A stretch of DNA of 44,195 bases from Tubiluchus corallicola (lineage: Eukaryota; Priapulida; Priapulimorpha; Priapulimorphida; Tubiluchidae), in contig JAQGDQ010000716.1 in assembly GCA_030141605.1 (NCBI GenBank), forward strand, positions 64,001 through 108,195, written 5' to 3'. The position numbers and the translations under genes are program-made. The notes beneath the pieces are model-generated. The model searched no databases and had not been told where the DNA came from. It saw only the letters and a program-made list of their open reading frames with translations. Of this stretch, positions 1-11,247 are shown piece after piece; the stretch's first letter is position 1; each line of letters opens with the position of its first letter.

Positions 1-1707
1 GAAGTGCAACACCTGGACCTTTGGAGACATGGTCCACCCTTTCTTATCACGTGTATGGATGAGTCAGACTACCCTGGATCAGAACAATAGTCTTCCACTT
101 TGCTTACTACAGCAACTTCTCTTCTAGCCTTAGAAAAGACACCACTTTTCCTGTTCATAGATGGAGTAAAATTATTAGGTTGGTTGTATAGTGGTAGTAC
201 GTGTGTAGGCGATGTGTGTAGCTGTTTATGAATGTTTGAGTAATGGCAAAGCTATTTAGACTTTGGTTGCGAAATAACACTTTTATTAAATAACATCACA
301 ATATAATAAAGGTATAGCAATGCCAAGGCCCCTGATCTACGAGAGACGTCCTCTGCGTGAGTGAGGAGTCTGACCAAGCCCTGCTGCGAGCTGGTGTCAC
401 GGCATGGATATCAGCTGCGTGCGCAGTTTGACAAATGCGTCAGTTCTTCGCCCACGTCGTCACGTGACACCGCGCCTTAAGATTTCCTTATTTGGCTTGG
501 CTTCATGAATACTCTTCTTAGCATAATTATTTGATATTTAGCATATTTTAACAGGTTCTCTTTACTGATGGTCTACACTTTAAAAAACTGTTAATGTGAT
601 CTTATATGTGCCGAGATTCATCCATAATGTGTGACTCAAAGTGGCAAATCGCGTTTGTGCACTAATAACACCGAGAGGATCAAGGCTATGGGCTCTCTTT
701 TGCGAGATAGCCAGGAAGTTTATGACTCAGGCGACATAATTAGCTTGCAAAAGAGAGCCGAGCACGTGGAAGATGTCACTTTACCCATTGAGAAAGATAC
801 TGAACTTGATGTTGCCATGTTGCTGATCAGTTTTATAGTGCCATTACATGTGGAAGAGGCTGTCATCGTCCTTCATCCTTGAAGCTGCAGCTGCACCATG
901 GTAGGGAGGTTACTGGAAAAGACTCATCGGAACCGTCAAACGCTCATGTCGCAAGACACTTGGCAGAACATCTTTATCTCTGATTGGATTTAGCCCTGTA
1001 GAAAAATTCAACAGCCTACTGCTTGTGATGCTCAAATTCGCCATAACTTGTCCTTTAGAGGTGGTCCCACAAAGTGACTCGTATATTTTTACCTGTACAA
1101 TCCCAATAAATGAGTTTTTTCTTTTTGCAATGCTTGCTATAATATTAAGAGCTAATAATATATTAAATAACAAATATAAAAAAAGAAATAGTGTAATTAA
1201 TAGTAGATAAATACATGATTAAAGCTCGATTAGAAGTAAACATAAAAAACTTCATAACGACTATTTGTAAATACTTCCCCGAATAGTTTTAAATGTTTTA
1301 AAATTTGTGATTTTGCTTATTTCAGTTTTGATTGCATACTGATTGTAACACTTGCTTGTCCTGACAGTAAACAGTCTTTGCCAGAGTTGTTAGATTTTGC
1401 AGTCGGCATAAAAGCAAATTTGACTGTCTAGTTGTCCGAGATATCACATTACAATTGAAATTTAGCTAATGATAAACGTGAGTTGGTTGTTTACTGCCTA
1501 GCAAGCAAACGGCAGCTTTAACAAATAAAATTTTCAAATTTTTAATGACGTCATGTTAGTGGTCATATATTCGGCGGTATGACATTACCGTACCGTCCGA
1601 AAACATTCCTGTTAATTAGTACTGCCACTAAAGTCCCTAATGCACCTAATGCACCTAATGCAGCACCAAGTTAAAAACTAATTACCAGACTGAGCAAACG
1701 AAGTAAA
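1..1707. other. Left-edge non-coding stretch
   Basis: I see no recognisable gene here. A GTG-initiated open frame at 631-882 (83 codons) has fairly even composition but matches no family I know and has no ATG near its start. A minus-strand frame at 910-1173 looks like chance. About 300-480 is richer in G and C than its surroundings and could be a fragment of a mobile element, but I cannot name it. A short triplication of a CACCTAATG-like unit lies near 1638-1662. Confidence 0.4.
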
Positions 1708-1713
1708 TTTATT
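1708..1713 (-). promoter_or_regulatory. Poly(A) signal of first fucosyltransferase
   Basis: AATAAA on the minus strand, about 240 nt beyond the stop codon of the 1950-3143 gene and in the right orientation to end its transcript. Confidence 0.4.
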
Positions 1714-1949
1714 GTGCTTTAATATTTAGACAACTGTTACTCTATTAACACCAGTGAGAAAAACCACTTTACTGTTTCTGATAGATATTTGTTTAACTGG
1801 TTAGCAGGAAAATTTGAATGACTGACCTATTTACATTTCTTAGACAAAAGCAAAATATGAAAATTTAAAATTCGTGATCACAAAAAAAGTGTTTTACTAC
1901 TGTGCAAAAGTTGCTTTAAGACTGAATAATGGTAGTGGTTTTTGTGACG

Positions 1950-3143
1950 TTACAAGCCAATCCATTCTGGTGGGTAGTAATCGTCTGCTGTAATTTGGCT
2001 AGCTTTATTCCTGTAACTGTCGAAAAACGCATCTTTGAAATACAACACACTTCCCATTGATAAATATCCACACCAAAAACTGTAAGTTCCCACAGTTGTA
2101 ATCACGTGATCACATAAGTGAGATGCAATGCACATGTCAACTACAGGATCACAAGAATTTGGCATGACAACAACGTCAAAGTCTTCCATGTTTCTCTTAT
2201 TCCAATCTGTATTGTCACCGATAATTACAAACACGGAGTTCACATACCTTTCTCTCATGTATAATATAGATCTTGTCAAATAATCTTTTGTGGGAACATG
2301 CAAATTCGTTTTCTTAATGTCACCCCTTCGAACGTGAACTCCAATCAACGTGATATTAAACTGGGTGCCTTTACGAAAATTAAACTTCATGTCTATTTGA
2401 GAATACAGGATATTTCTGGCTTTTGCAACTGTTTCTTGACTAAATCTAAACTGCTCTTTAATATCATCTTTCCATTTATTAAAATATTTGTAGGAATGGA
2501 AATACCCCTTTAAACTAATATTTTTGCTGCTTCCAACGTACTTTCTCAGGTTGCTAGATTGTGGGCAAAATTTATAGTTACACTTAAATCGAACTCGACG
2601 AAATACTTTTCTGTAGGTGATATAATTCCACGATGACATTACTGGAATAGATAGTTTGGGATATATCCTGTATAAAGGAAACCGATCAGGCAGTATTGGC
2701 GTTAGCTGATTTGCTTTTGCTATTCCATACAGTGAAGCATATTGAAACATGTGATTGCCCAGCCGACCTGGAAACATGCCCATAGTTATGTAGAACGTTG
2801 TGTCATTCAGCGAATGAAGCAGTTTATTCAAGTATTTAGGAAAAATATTGACAACTTTTTCGTTTTTGGTCACATTGATGAGTACGCTATCTACATCTAC
2901 TTTTCTTCGTATGTTGGTGTCGTTTTCTGTACACTCTGGAACAACCAGAGATCCTCCTGAGCTGACTGCAATCATTTTTTGCTGAGTCAACATGTAAATG
3001 TTATTTAAGCAAGGATATATAAAACAAACAAAAAACAATTTCCTGTATGGATGAAAAATTCCACATTTTCTTTGCATTTTGTCTTTGTCCACTCCTTGCC
3101 TTTGTGCGCTACGAGACATTATTTCTGTCACCTCACGGCACAT
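1950..3143 (-). CDS. GT11 alpha-1,2-fucosyltransferase (copy 1)
   Basis: Single-exon gene for a 397-residue Golgi-type enzyme of the galactoside 2-alpha-L-fucosyltransferase family, which transfers fucose from GDP-Fuc to O-2 of a terminal galactose. The ATG at 3143 is chosen; the GTG just before it is not a likely start. A hydrophobic anchor lies at about residues 36-53, after an unusually long and basic cytosolic tail. The catalytic domain starts with the GRLGNHMFQYASLYG block (126-140), followed by the GDP-Fuc-binding GVHVRRGD motif (268-275), VFVIIGD (304-310), a CDHVITTVGTYSFW block (344-357) and a PPEWI ending (391-395), all characteristic of GT11. Several NxS/T sites (74, 90, 113, 208, 263) suit a lumenal glycoprotein. 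It heads the same way as the GT92 and second GT11 genes. Family assignment is firm; the acceptor is unknown. Confidence 0.93.
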   Translation of the reverse strand: MCREVTEIMSRSAQRQGVDKDKMQRKCGIFHPYRKLFFVCFIYPCLNNIYMLTQQKMIAVSSGGSLVVPECTENDTNIRRKVDVDSVLINVTKNEKVVNIFPKYLNKLLHSLNDTTFYITMGMFPGRLGNHMFQYASLYGIAKANQLTPILPDRFPLYRIYPKLSIPVMSSWNYITYRKVFRRVRFKCNYKFCPQSSNLRKYVGSSKNISLKGYFHSYKYFNKWKDDIKEQFRFSQETVAKARNILYSQIDMKFNFRKGTQFNITLIGVHVRRGDIKKTNLHVPTKDYLTRSILYMRERYVNSVFVIIGDNTDWNKRNMEDFDVVVMPNSCDPVVDMCIASHLCDHVITTVGTYSFWCGYLSMGSVLYFKDAFFDSYRNKASQITADDYYPPEWIGL

Positions 3144-3260
3144 CACTTCCTTACTGTAGAGTCACTCATTTATATTACAGTAGATAAACACCAGTAATCT
3201 GCCATACAGCAAAATTCTGTCTCCTCTAACAAGGAATTAACACAGTTACTGTTTTTTTTG

Positions 3261-3562
3261 CATTATGCTGCATTTATTTTACACTCAATTGCTTAAAAGT
3301 AACTAAAACACTTCATCTGAGGTTTTCTGTTGCAGTAGACCTCTTTGTATGACCTAGTATAACAGCAGTCAATCCGCTTAGTAGCTTTCACAAGTGGGTG
3401 TAACGCTTTCCTGCTAGTTGAGGTAAAACCACGAGTCTTAACAAACTATGCGGCATTCATTTTACACTCTATTATTGCCCATAACTAAAACACTTATCTG
3501 AAGTTTTTTTAAGTGGGTACAAAACTTTCTTGCTAGTTAAGTAAAACCATGAGTATCAAACC
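3261..3562. repeat. Imperfect tandem duplication upstream of GT11 copy 1
   Basis: Two related units lie head to tail. The first (about 3266-3446) runs from GCATTTATTTTACACTC through AACTAAAACACTTCATCTGAGG to AAGTGGGTGTAACGC and TAAAACCACGAGT. The second (about 3449-3562) repeats these blocks with substitutions and lacks about 60 nt from the middle. It sits 120-420 bp upstream of the fucosyltransferase start codon. Confidence 0.6.
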
Positions 3563-3652
3563 AAAATAATTTTCTTATTTTTACCTGTTGACTTTTTCGG
3601 AAGTGTCTCTTTGAGCACTGATCACTTGTTCTTTATGGATAAGCAAAAGTTC

Positions 3653-3669
3653 CCTGGTTCTAATCCAGG
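3653..3669 (+). other. T-arm/B-box-like hairpin
   Basis: CCTGG, a 7-nt loop TTCTAAT, then CCAGG: the geometry of a tRNA T-arm. GGTTCTAATCC (3656-3666) is one base from the Pol III B-box consensus GGTTCGANTCC. I cannot find a convincing A box or acceptor stem, so this may be a remnant of a tRNA-derived SINE or chance. Confidence 0.2.
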
Positions 3670-3858
3670 CTGTGTCCAAACTTCCTCACATTTCTAGTAT
3701 TTCAAGTTTGCCATCCAACTTAGAATTAATTGCGGAATTTGTTTCTTCATAGACGTTTATTGTTATGTTTTTATGTTTGAGCTATACAGAAGAGGTAATT
3801 CTCTCAATTTGGACACACATGCACACGTATACGTGCACGCGACACGCACTCACGCATG

Positions 3859-3860
<2 letters not shown>

Positions 3861-3897
<37 letters not shown>
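3861..3897. repeat. (CA)n microsatellite
   Basis: About 18 uninterrupted CA units, preceded by degenerate CACG/CACT steps from 3815. Confidence 0.95.
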
Positions 3898-3902
<5 letters not shown>

Positions 3903-4857
3903 TACCCACACTTAAAGGTAGTTAATATATTTATACTGAAGAAAATGGCGCATTTATGAAATTTGGTCACTTTCCGCCAGTAGCACTATGAACATATGTT
4001 CTTGTGCGCTTCCTGAGCAGTTTGAGCATTTTCTATCAACAGAAATATAAAAAAACATAAATGTTCAACATTAATTTGCCAATAGAGTAGCCAAGTACTA
4101 GAATCCTCCTCCTAAACATGTAAATCCGTCTCCACTGTTAAATGGCAAAATTATTTTTTTGCAAAGATTAACGAAATCTGACTTTTCTACACTTTAGTAT
4201 TTTGCCAGGCAAATGCATGCAGTAATTTTACTCTTTGTATGTTTCCCTGTATCCATTTAACCTGTCTTGTTTGTTATTGCAGATACTTTATTGTTTTATG
4301 CACATAATTTTTATAGTATGTATGGATAGTTTAATAAACAAAACAAATAAATAAAATAAATACTTTTAAGTTCTACCATTGTTGGGAAAATCACCAAAAT
4401 GTGACTTAGGAGCTTGAAATTTCAACAGACTCTTCCATTTTGAAAAGAAATTACCAGAGGTGTGCATGCTGGGTTATGTTCTAATATGAAATGTTTGTTT
4501 TTAAGTATAGCTATAGCACCTTTGTTAAAGATCGGGTAAGTCATTTCGCTTTCCTGTGTAACAACAAATGTCTTGCTAATTGTTCTAGATAAGAAAATCT
4601 ACATTTTAGATTACTGCTCAAAACGAGGAATTGCTTGTGTTTTTTGCTACAAAAAACATTAATATGTGAAACATTTATAACAAATTTTGTAGGTCTTGTC
4701 TCTCGGTAATTTTAGGGGTAAACCAAGGATTTTGATCCCAGTGACTATAATTACTGTTTAGTGTCCATTTGCTGCCAGACTCTTTGAACGTGAAGCTTAA
4801 AAACGCACACAATAAACTCTTTGTCAAAGGAAATTCAAGTTTCCTTCAATGCTTTTT

Positions 4858-4863
4858 TTTATT
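4858..4863 (-). promoter_or_regulatory. Poly(A) signal of GT92 gene
   Basis: AATAAA on the minus strand about 120 nt past the GT92 stop codon. Confidence 0.4.
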
Positions 4864-4984
4864 TTTAACCTCCACGTTTCATACAAAAATAAATCCTTTC
4901 TATCTAAGTGACTATGTGAATGCTATTTTCGATGCAACAAAGTTTTCACAAGCTAGACTATTCACAGTTTTCCAGTGCATATAG

Positions 4985-6400
4985 TTATGCTTTACAGTAA
5001 ATTTTATTAAAAGTCATCTGCGATGCTTTTTTCAGTTCTGACATCCATTTGACATTGTATTTAGGATGAGTTGGATTAAGTACGTATGCCTCTATTGTTT
5101 CTTGATACTTTGCTGAGTAGGGATTTGAAATAAAGTTTCTATACCTAAGAAACTTTGCAGAATTTTTCAGATGATACAATAATCCAATACCAATTGGCAC
5201 ATCATACTCTATAAATTCTTCTTTAATCGTACAGTCAACCACGTGAACGCTCAATGACGCAATCTTTTCTGGTACGACAATCAGTTTTGACCTTTTTTGC
5301 CATTTCCAGTAGCGACCTTGAATGGTAAAATTCGTATTGGTTAGCAATAATCGATGACCAATATTGTGGCACTGCTCGTATGTATTCTCACTTCTATTGA
5401 ATATTTTGTGAATGCCGAAAGAAGCATAGTTATTTCTGAACACTAGTGCTGCCACATTGCGGAGTGAATCACCACCTTCGTTATTTGACTCGTGTAAGAT
5501 ATAGTGCACCATTTCTAATAAAGTCGAATGTAATTTAGGTATAATAAATTCATCAATGTCTTGAAACGCAGTGTATTTAAATTTATACATGTATCTATAT
5601 AAACAGTCATTGATACTTGTAAATTGTGCACCATAGTGAACATCCCACATGCCACCATCAGGCGTCTTGAGACCTTTATCAATGATATCTGTATATATAG
5701 CAAAATCAAAAGCAATAACAAAACCACTTTTAACATACCAATCGATAACTCGTTTAACATTAACATCAATAATTACACCGATATAAAGAACGATCTGATC
5801 AACACCTAAGATCCTGTTCATTTCAAAGAATTCAATCAACTGCAATGCATTGGGAGATTCAATGGTACCATGGTCGTGGATTATTGGCAAGCAAATCCCA
5901 ATATTTCTCTGTGTTTTGCTTACAGAGTTGCCAACATTGACTTTCATCCAATTATCTGAAGGAAACTCTTTTGAGATACTCAAACTTACAGCTAGAGGCA
6001 CTGAATCATTTTTTACGGGACAATTAAACAGTGCAGCACTGTAAAGTCTTCCTCGTTTGTCATCTGGTATTACGTACACATAAGATTCAGTGATATAAGA
6101 GCTATTCTCGTAGAAGAAATGACAGAAGAATTTTATGTGTTTTTTACGTTCTTTTAGAGTCAAACCTGTAATACGAATGACTGGCGCCACTAAACGGTCG
6201 TCGTAAAAAGCTGAATACGTTGCGCCGTCAGTTCCAGTAACCAGCAGCCATTTTGCATCATGCATTAATTTCACATTGTAATCCATTTTGTGAGCATTTA
6301 TTTTCAGAGTGACATCTGTATTAAATATCCTGTAATATGCTAATAAGAATGGCATGCATAAAACAAAAGCACCACAACGCCTTTTCGAGAAACTTGCCAT
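4985..6400 (-). CDS. GT92 (DUF23) family glycosyltransferase
   Basis: Single-exon gene for a 471-residue type II membrane protein. The open frame reaches TTG at 6424, but the first ATG is at 6400 and is followed directly by a basic tail (SFSKRR) and a hydrophobic anchor at about 9-25. The catalytic part shows the GT92/DUF23 layout: ICLPIIHD (168-175), LQLIEFFEMNRILGVDQIVLY (187-206), YGAQFTSINDCLYRY (256-270) and FQDIDEFIIP (279-288), where DID is the metal-binding DxD motif. The best known member, nematode GALT-1, adds beta-1,4-galactose to a core fucose on N-glycans. A role acting on fucose made by the neighbouring GT11 enzymes is therefore possible but inferred. Length and motifs look complete, with no frameshift. 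Confidence 0.92.
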   Translation of the reverse strand: MASFSKRRCGAFVLCMPFLLAYYRIFNTDVTLKINAHKMDYNVKLMHDAKWLLVTGTDGATYSAFYDDRLVAPVIRITGLTLKERKKHIKFFCHFFYENSSYITESYVYVIPDDKRGRLYSAALFNCPVKNDSVPLAVSLSISKEFPSDNWMKVNVGNSVSKTQRNIGICLPIIHDHGTIESPNALQLIEFFEMNRILGVDQIVLYIGVIIDVNVKRVIDWYVKSGFVIAFDFAIYTDIIDKGLKTPDGGMWDVHYGAQFTSINDCLYRYMYKFKYTAFQDIDEFIIPKLHSTLLEMVHYILHESNNEGGDSLRNVAALVFRNNYASFGIHKIFNRSENTYEQCHNIGHRLLLTNTNFTIQGRYWKWQKRSKLIVVPEKIASLSVHVVDCTIKEEFIEYDVPIGIGLLYHLKNSAKFLRYRNFISNPYSAKYQETIEAYVLNPTHPKYNVKWMSELKKASQMTFNKIYCKA

Positions 6401-7457
6401 GTCTTCAAGAATGAAAGAGATCAACGATTCACTTATTTAGTATGTTAAACCAACCCAAGAAAAAACAATTAAACTTATCATATCATTTAATTCACTCCCA
6501 CGCCATTCAGAACCATACAGTGTTTAACTTTTCACGTATTTAATGATCTTTTTTATAATGATTCTTTTTAGCCAAAGATGATATAATATGACAAGCACAG
6601 GAAACCAAGTACACAGCTCAAGTCAGAGTTACTATTGTTTTTTCACATTGTTTGCGATGTTATCGTGCATTTCTTCAAATCTTTTTACATTATCTTCTTT
6701 AAACGCTGAAAGTTCATCGTCTTCGTCTCACATAAATCATCATCATCTTCGCCAATGGTATAAAAAGTGCTCAGGATAAAGACAACGTTTTGTCGCTTCA
6801 GTAAAAATACAATTCAGAAACACGGAAAAAGGTGTTTAGATTTCGCTATTTTTGCATGCGGAAGAATTTAAGCTCAAGTCTACCTTGTCGAATGCCGGAT
6901 ACTTGTATATAGTTTGTTATCCTGATTAGCTACAGTTTGAAGGACACATTGAGGTGATTATTTGAACCAACGTTTACATGCACTAATTAACCGTAGATGG
7001 TTTTTGGAACACAAGAGAGAATATAAAACTTCGTATCGTGAATTTACATTATTCTACTTCGCATTTAGGCATGCCATAATATTTTCAGTACTTTATTATG
7101 GTGAAAATTTTAACCACTATGATCTTAGTCTTTCTTATTCTTACAACCTTTGTAAATAAATATTTCTGTAATTAAGGCCGTCTGTAATATTACCGGTTGA
7201 ATATACGGGTAAATTAATATTATTTTGTAGAAACAAGTGAAACCCGACAGAAACATTTTGCATAAAGTCCCAACAGGATATAAAAATGCGAGTGAAAGCT
7301 TTAACTGGGGTTTAATGTCTGCCCTGATGTTACGATGACACTAGCTACAGTTACTATGTTATGAAGTTATTCATTGCCCTACCAGAGAAACCAAGACTAA
7401 AGAATAAATGGTTGATTTTCAAGAACAATGACATCTGCAAGAATTGCACAATCTCAA
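6401..7457. other. Intergenic, nothing recognised
   Basis: AT-rich sequence upstream of GT92. Short frames at 6588-6779 and 6962-7159 have no coding character. A TCATCATCATC-like patch lies near 6737. It presumably includes the GT92 promoter, but no clear TATA box or initiator can be singled out. Confidence 0.4.
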
Positions 7458-8072
7458 CGCAAAACCAGATCCAATCTTAGACTGTATGTCAGAACAATCT
7501 ACTCTTTAAAAGATTGAAAGGAAACATACTATTTTTTTCAAAGATGTCTTATGTGAAAGTATTATTATCACACAAACACAGTTTCGCCTTTGCGCCACTA
7601 GTTTTTCACTGTTACATGCATTTCGTCTTTCGCTAGTAGACGGGCACTCGAGCCTGCATTTGTAACACACGTTGCGCAAAAACAGGGGCTGTACCTTCCA
7701 TTTCAGATATGTTATGCTTTACGTTCTGCAACGTTCGATAGCACATGCGTGAGTACAGCGGTAATTTTGAAATATGCATTTTCATCTTAAGACTTGTCTA
7801 GTTTTAGTAAAACATCCTGAATACCTTACAGTAGCACTGTACTTCAATTTTCGCTTAGCAAAAACGTGGAATATTTTTGCTGCCGAAAATTATGTTAGTT
7901 TATAATCTCATCAATATTTGGGTTCGCCCATCGTTAATTAAGTTCTTGGTCTGTTATTTAATTATCAGAAACGCTTTTGCCGTATAAACTATTTTAAAAT
8001 GTAGACTTTTATAGGACATGAAAATTGGGTAGTATATGAAAAATCATCTTGTCTTCCCTTAAGTTAAGCTTC
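7458..8072 (+). repeat. Dispersed repeat family A, copy 1
   Basis: About 600 bp starting GCAAAACCAGATCCAATCTTA and ending near TCTTCCCTTAAGTTAAGC. Blocks shared with copies at 12.7, 14.4, 16.6 (inverted) and 24.4 kb include TTATCACACAAACACA, GCCACTAGTT, CATGCGTGAG, GTAGCACTGTACTTCA, ATTTTTGCTG and AATTATCAGAAACGCTTTT. No coding frame and no clear terminal inverted repeats, so class (MITE or SINE) is undetermined. Confidence 0.75.
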
Positions 8073-10112
8073 GTTCTAGGGGCCAAAAACTAAAAATTGG
8101 GTAGATTTTCACAGATGTTTTCCAGTCTTAATGAACACTGGCTTGTAGTATATCAAATGAAAGGTCTCGACGAGACAAATCAAACGGTGTAGGTTGATCC
8201 GAGGTTGATTGACCTCTGACCTAAGGGTCCAAATGTCACAAATTGTTATTTCATTCTTAGGTAATCAAGTATGGCTAGAGTTTGAGAACTTCAGATCCAA
8301 GGGCCGTGGGGCTTTGGGCCAAGACGTATCAAGTTCATATTTGGTCGAAATGAAACGTATTTCCTAGGTTTTCCAACATAGCAGATCACGAATAGCAAAA
8401 TTCTGATCTTGAGACAAAGATCAACTCTGCACTGATTTTCCTCAGTCATCCGTTGCAGTTTCAGTCTTATTACAGAATCTTGATAATCCCGAAATAGTCA
8501 TAATTATTGTTTATTCTCTGGAAACTTTTAGTTTAATAACTGGTTAGGTTTGCAACCTACGTCACAAAACTCAAAGTGTGAGTAGCTCTGGGCCGGCGGA
8601 GGACAGCAGTGTGTTGACTCTGACCTCTGATCAAAGGTGAAGGGCAGTGGGAGTCAGTCAATTCCTCCAAGGTTTTTTTTTTATTTTTTTCCACAAGTAT
8701 TTTGTTTTTTTTGGGTAGATGGGTAGAGGTATTAATTACAAAGCTTGGTAGCTTTAACTCCAACTAGACCTCGCAAGTCACGCTACTGAATGAGACGTGA
8801 CTAAATGATCATAAATTAGATTCTGCTCAACTCGGGAGAATCTTGGCTATCCGATCATGCTATTTGTTTAAATACTTATGTGATTTATTAGAATAAACCT
8901 GAGATCCACACGCCCTCTTCACCCACCCAATTTAGCCTATAGACTAGCTTACACTGGAGTATATAATATATTCAGCGCAGCGTTGACTCTTTAGACAAGG
9001 GGTCTGAGAAACTTTGTTGTTTGCTTAAATAATTGATGGTGCATTCTTTTATTAGTTTATTCTGTATATTACTTTTACTACGTGTGTGGTTTGAAATGGC
9101 AGTTTCTTCGGTAAAGCCTTTTAAGTGTAAAGATTCTCTCTAAATATACAGAAGTATTACGCCTCAAACATTATTAAGTATTGCAATCGCATGTTCAAGG
9201 CATAGAGCTGTTTAGCAGTTTCTGTGACGAATTCCTTACTAAGGTTTTAAATAAAATTGGCACATATTTTTCCATTTTCTCGTCAAAAATTGATGTTTAA
9301 TTTATTTAAAATAGAAAATGGTTACGTATAGAATTTTGAAACAAAGCCCATTGTATGAAGATTAAAAACATAAAAGCATCAAAAATATATAATGTAATAT
9401 TTATTTTACTCAAAGCAGTTTTTCATGAACCCACACGAAAAGCACCAAACCTACATGTGCTTAATGAGTTAGAGATCAAATACATAGTGTTTCACAAAAA
9501 CAGAAATAAAATGCTCTACCCAAGACTTTCTGACATTTTCAACTTTTCCTAGAGGTTTTTGTAAAAAGAAATCGGGTTTGTAGGTGTTGGCGTTTTTGAA
9601 AAAAGTCTGAAACTCGACATCTCTTGCTTTTCTCTCTAGATGACACCAGGAAAATTCAACGTTTTAGTTTGGTTATCGCGTGTTACATTTCCCTGTAGCA
9701 TTTGTTTACATATTCAGCGTCACAGAAATGACGCGGTATCCATGGACGCCGTTGCTATGACAGTTGTTTAGTCTGCGAAGTGTCACGAGCGAAACCGAAC
9801 ACAGCATTTTTGGGAAAATGCAACTTCGTAGCTCAATTACATTACGAAGGAAGCCTTGAATTTTGATAAAGGTTTCGGGAGGAGTTAAACGCTACTTAAT
9901 CATAATAATAGTAATGAAACATGTCAGCCATGTGAGATTAATCTGTTACTGTAATTAATGCAGCGACATGGAAGAAAAATATGCACAATATACACTACGC
10001 AGTATGTGTTTCACGGTTTAAAATATAAAATAACAAATTAGTTAAATTCAGCCTTAGCTAATGAGATCATCTGGAACCTTTTTGTACTCATCACCCTCTT
10101 GGCCAATTTAAT
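8073..10112. other. Intergenic region between repeat A and GT11 copy 2
   Basis: No gene seen. A hormone-receptor-like direct repeat lies at 8210 (separate entry) and a related TGACCTCTGATCAAAGGTGA stretch at 8621-8640. Poly-T tracts occur around 8672-8712. ATTAAA on the minus strand at about 10107-10112 could be the poly(A) signal of the second GT11 gene. Confidence 0.4.
8210..8222 (-). promoter_or_regulatory. DR1-type nuclear-receptor half-site pair
   Basis: TGACCTCTGACCT, that is AGGTCA-G-AGGTCA on the minus strand: a perfect direct repeat of the consensus half site with one-base spacing, the form bound by RXR/HNF4/COUP-TF-type receptors. It is about 1.8 kb upstream of the GT92 ATG. Any function is unproven. 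Confidence 0.25.
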
Positions 10113-10209
10113 AAATAGAACCTCACAACTGTTGAGCTGAATATAATCAGTGGGCATATTTGAAGCCAGCGTTTGCTACTCTAGTTCATTTGCCTTGTCG
10201 ACTACAATT

Positions 10210-11247
10210 CTACATTGCAATCCATTCTTCAGGATAGCGATCGTCAACGCGCAGCAAAGAGTCAAAACGGGATCCAGGTTCTGCTGAATTCTTGTCATAA
10301 ACAACGGTTCCTTTGCAAAGATAACCAGCCCACCAACCAAATGTTCCAACAGTCATTATCACATGATCACAGTGAGATAAAATGCACAAGTCAATCTTTG
10401 GTTCGTTGCCTTCAACAATGACTGTGTCTGTCGAATTAAGATTCTCCACACACCACCTTGGGTCGTCACTAGCCACTATGAATACAACATCATGATACTT
10501 GCTTTTGAAAAAGCTCATTGCGCGCTTAATATAATCAACACTTGATGTACGCCGTCCATATTTGCGTGAGCCGGGAGATTTGAAGTCTCCCCTTCGAACG
10601 TGCACTCCCACTGTTGTCATTTCGTGACAATTAGGAATTTCTTTGACTGTGCACAGATTTGCTACCAATGTTCGAGCACGCAAAATTGTTTGGACTGGGA
10701 ATTGAAATTGAGCGCGAATTTCTTCTTTAACATGATGGAAATAACGATAGGAGATGAGCATTCGCTCTCCAATGGATGTATTACGATGCTGCGGTAATTG
10801 TTTCATGGTGGGATCATACGAGCAGCAGCTTCTAGCTTTCACCTTAAGAAAGTTACCATCTTTAAAGTCTGTATCACTGAGCTGCGTAGCGTTAAGTTTG
10901 GGAAACACAGACACTATTTCATCATCTGGCATAACACTTTGTTTCATGTTATTCATACGGGCAATACCATACATTGAAGCATAGTTGAACATTTTATTTC
11001 CTAATCCAACTCGTTGAGAAATCTTTCCTAATACAAACACATGTTCTGCTTTCAAACTCTTTCGTTCAGTTTCGTTAGTGTAGTGTAACCAGTTATTGCT
11101 AATGTTCACTTGATCTCTATCAAATCTGCTATTTCCATGCCAAGACATCCAGATAAGAAACCAGCAACACGAGAACCAGCAACTGTGTCCTAAGAATTGT
11201 AAAGCACGCCGTGTCAACACATTCATGTAATGTTTAGACAGCTTCAT
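10210..11247 (-). CDS. GT11 alpha-1,2-fucosyltransferase (copy 2)
   Basis: Single-exon gene for a 345-residue type II Golgi enzyme, starting at a true ATG (11247). A short basic tail (to about residue 15) precedes a Trp/Cys-rich anchor at about 17-35. The GT11 blocks are in order: GLGNKMFNYASMYGIAR (81-97), the GDP-Fuc-binding GVHVRRGDF (214-222), VFIVASDD (255-262), CDHVIMTVGTFGWWAGY (293-309) and YPEEWI (338-343). N-glycosylation sites occur at 48, 58, 119, 156 and 270. It resembles the 1950-3143 gene in plan but is clearly diverged, with a shorter stem and different loops, so it is not a recent duplicate. Expected reaction: fucose from GDP-Fuc to O-2 of galactose in the Golgi lumen. Acceptor preference cannot be read from sequence. 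Confidence 0.93.
   Translation of the reverse strand: MKLSKHYMNVLTRRALQFLGHSCWFSCCWFLIWMSWHGNSRFDRDQVNISNNWLHYTNETERKSLKAEHVFVLGKISQRVGLGNKMFNYASMYGIARMNNMKQSVMPDDEIVSVFPKLNATQLSDTDFKDGNFLKVKARSCCSYDPTMKQLPQHRNTSIGERMLISYRYFHHVKEEIRAQFQFPVQTILRARTLVANLCTVKEIPNCHEMTTVGVHVRRGDFKSPGSRKYGRRTSSVDYIKRAMSFFKSKYHDVVFIVASDDPRWCVENLNSTDTVIVEGNEPKIDLCILSHCDHVIMTVGTFGWWAGYLCKGTVVYDKNSAEPGSRFDSLLRVDDRYPEEWIAM

Larger units (their letters stand above)
3563..4857. other. Intergenic stretch with a CA microsatellite
   Basis: Between the first GT11 gene and GT92. It contains a (CA)n run and a possible tRNA-derived hairpin near 3653, described separately. The rest is AT-rich, with no frame longer than about 70 codons and none that looks coding. 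Confidence 0.5.
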
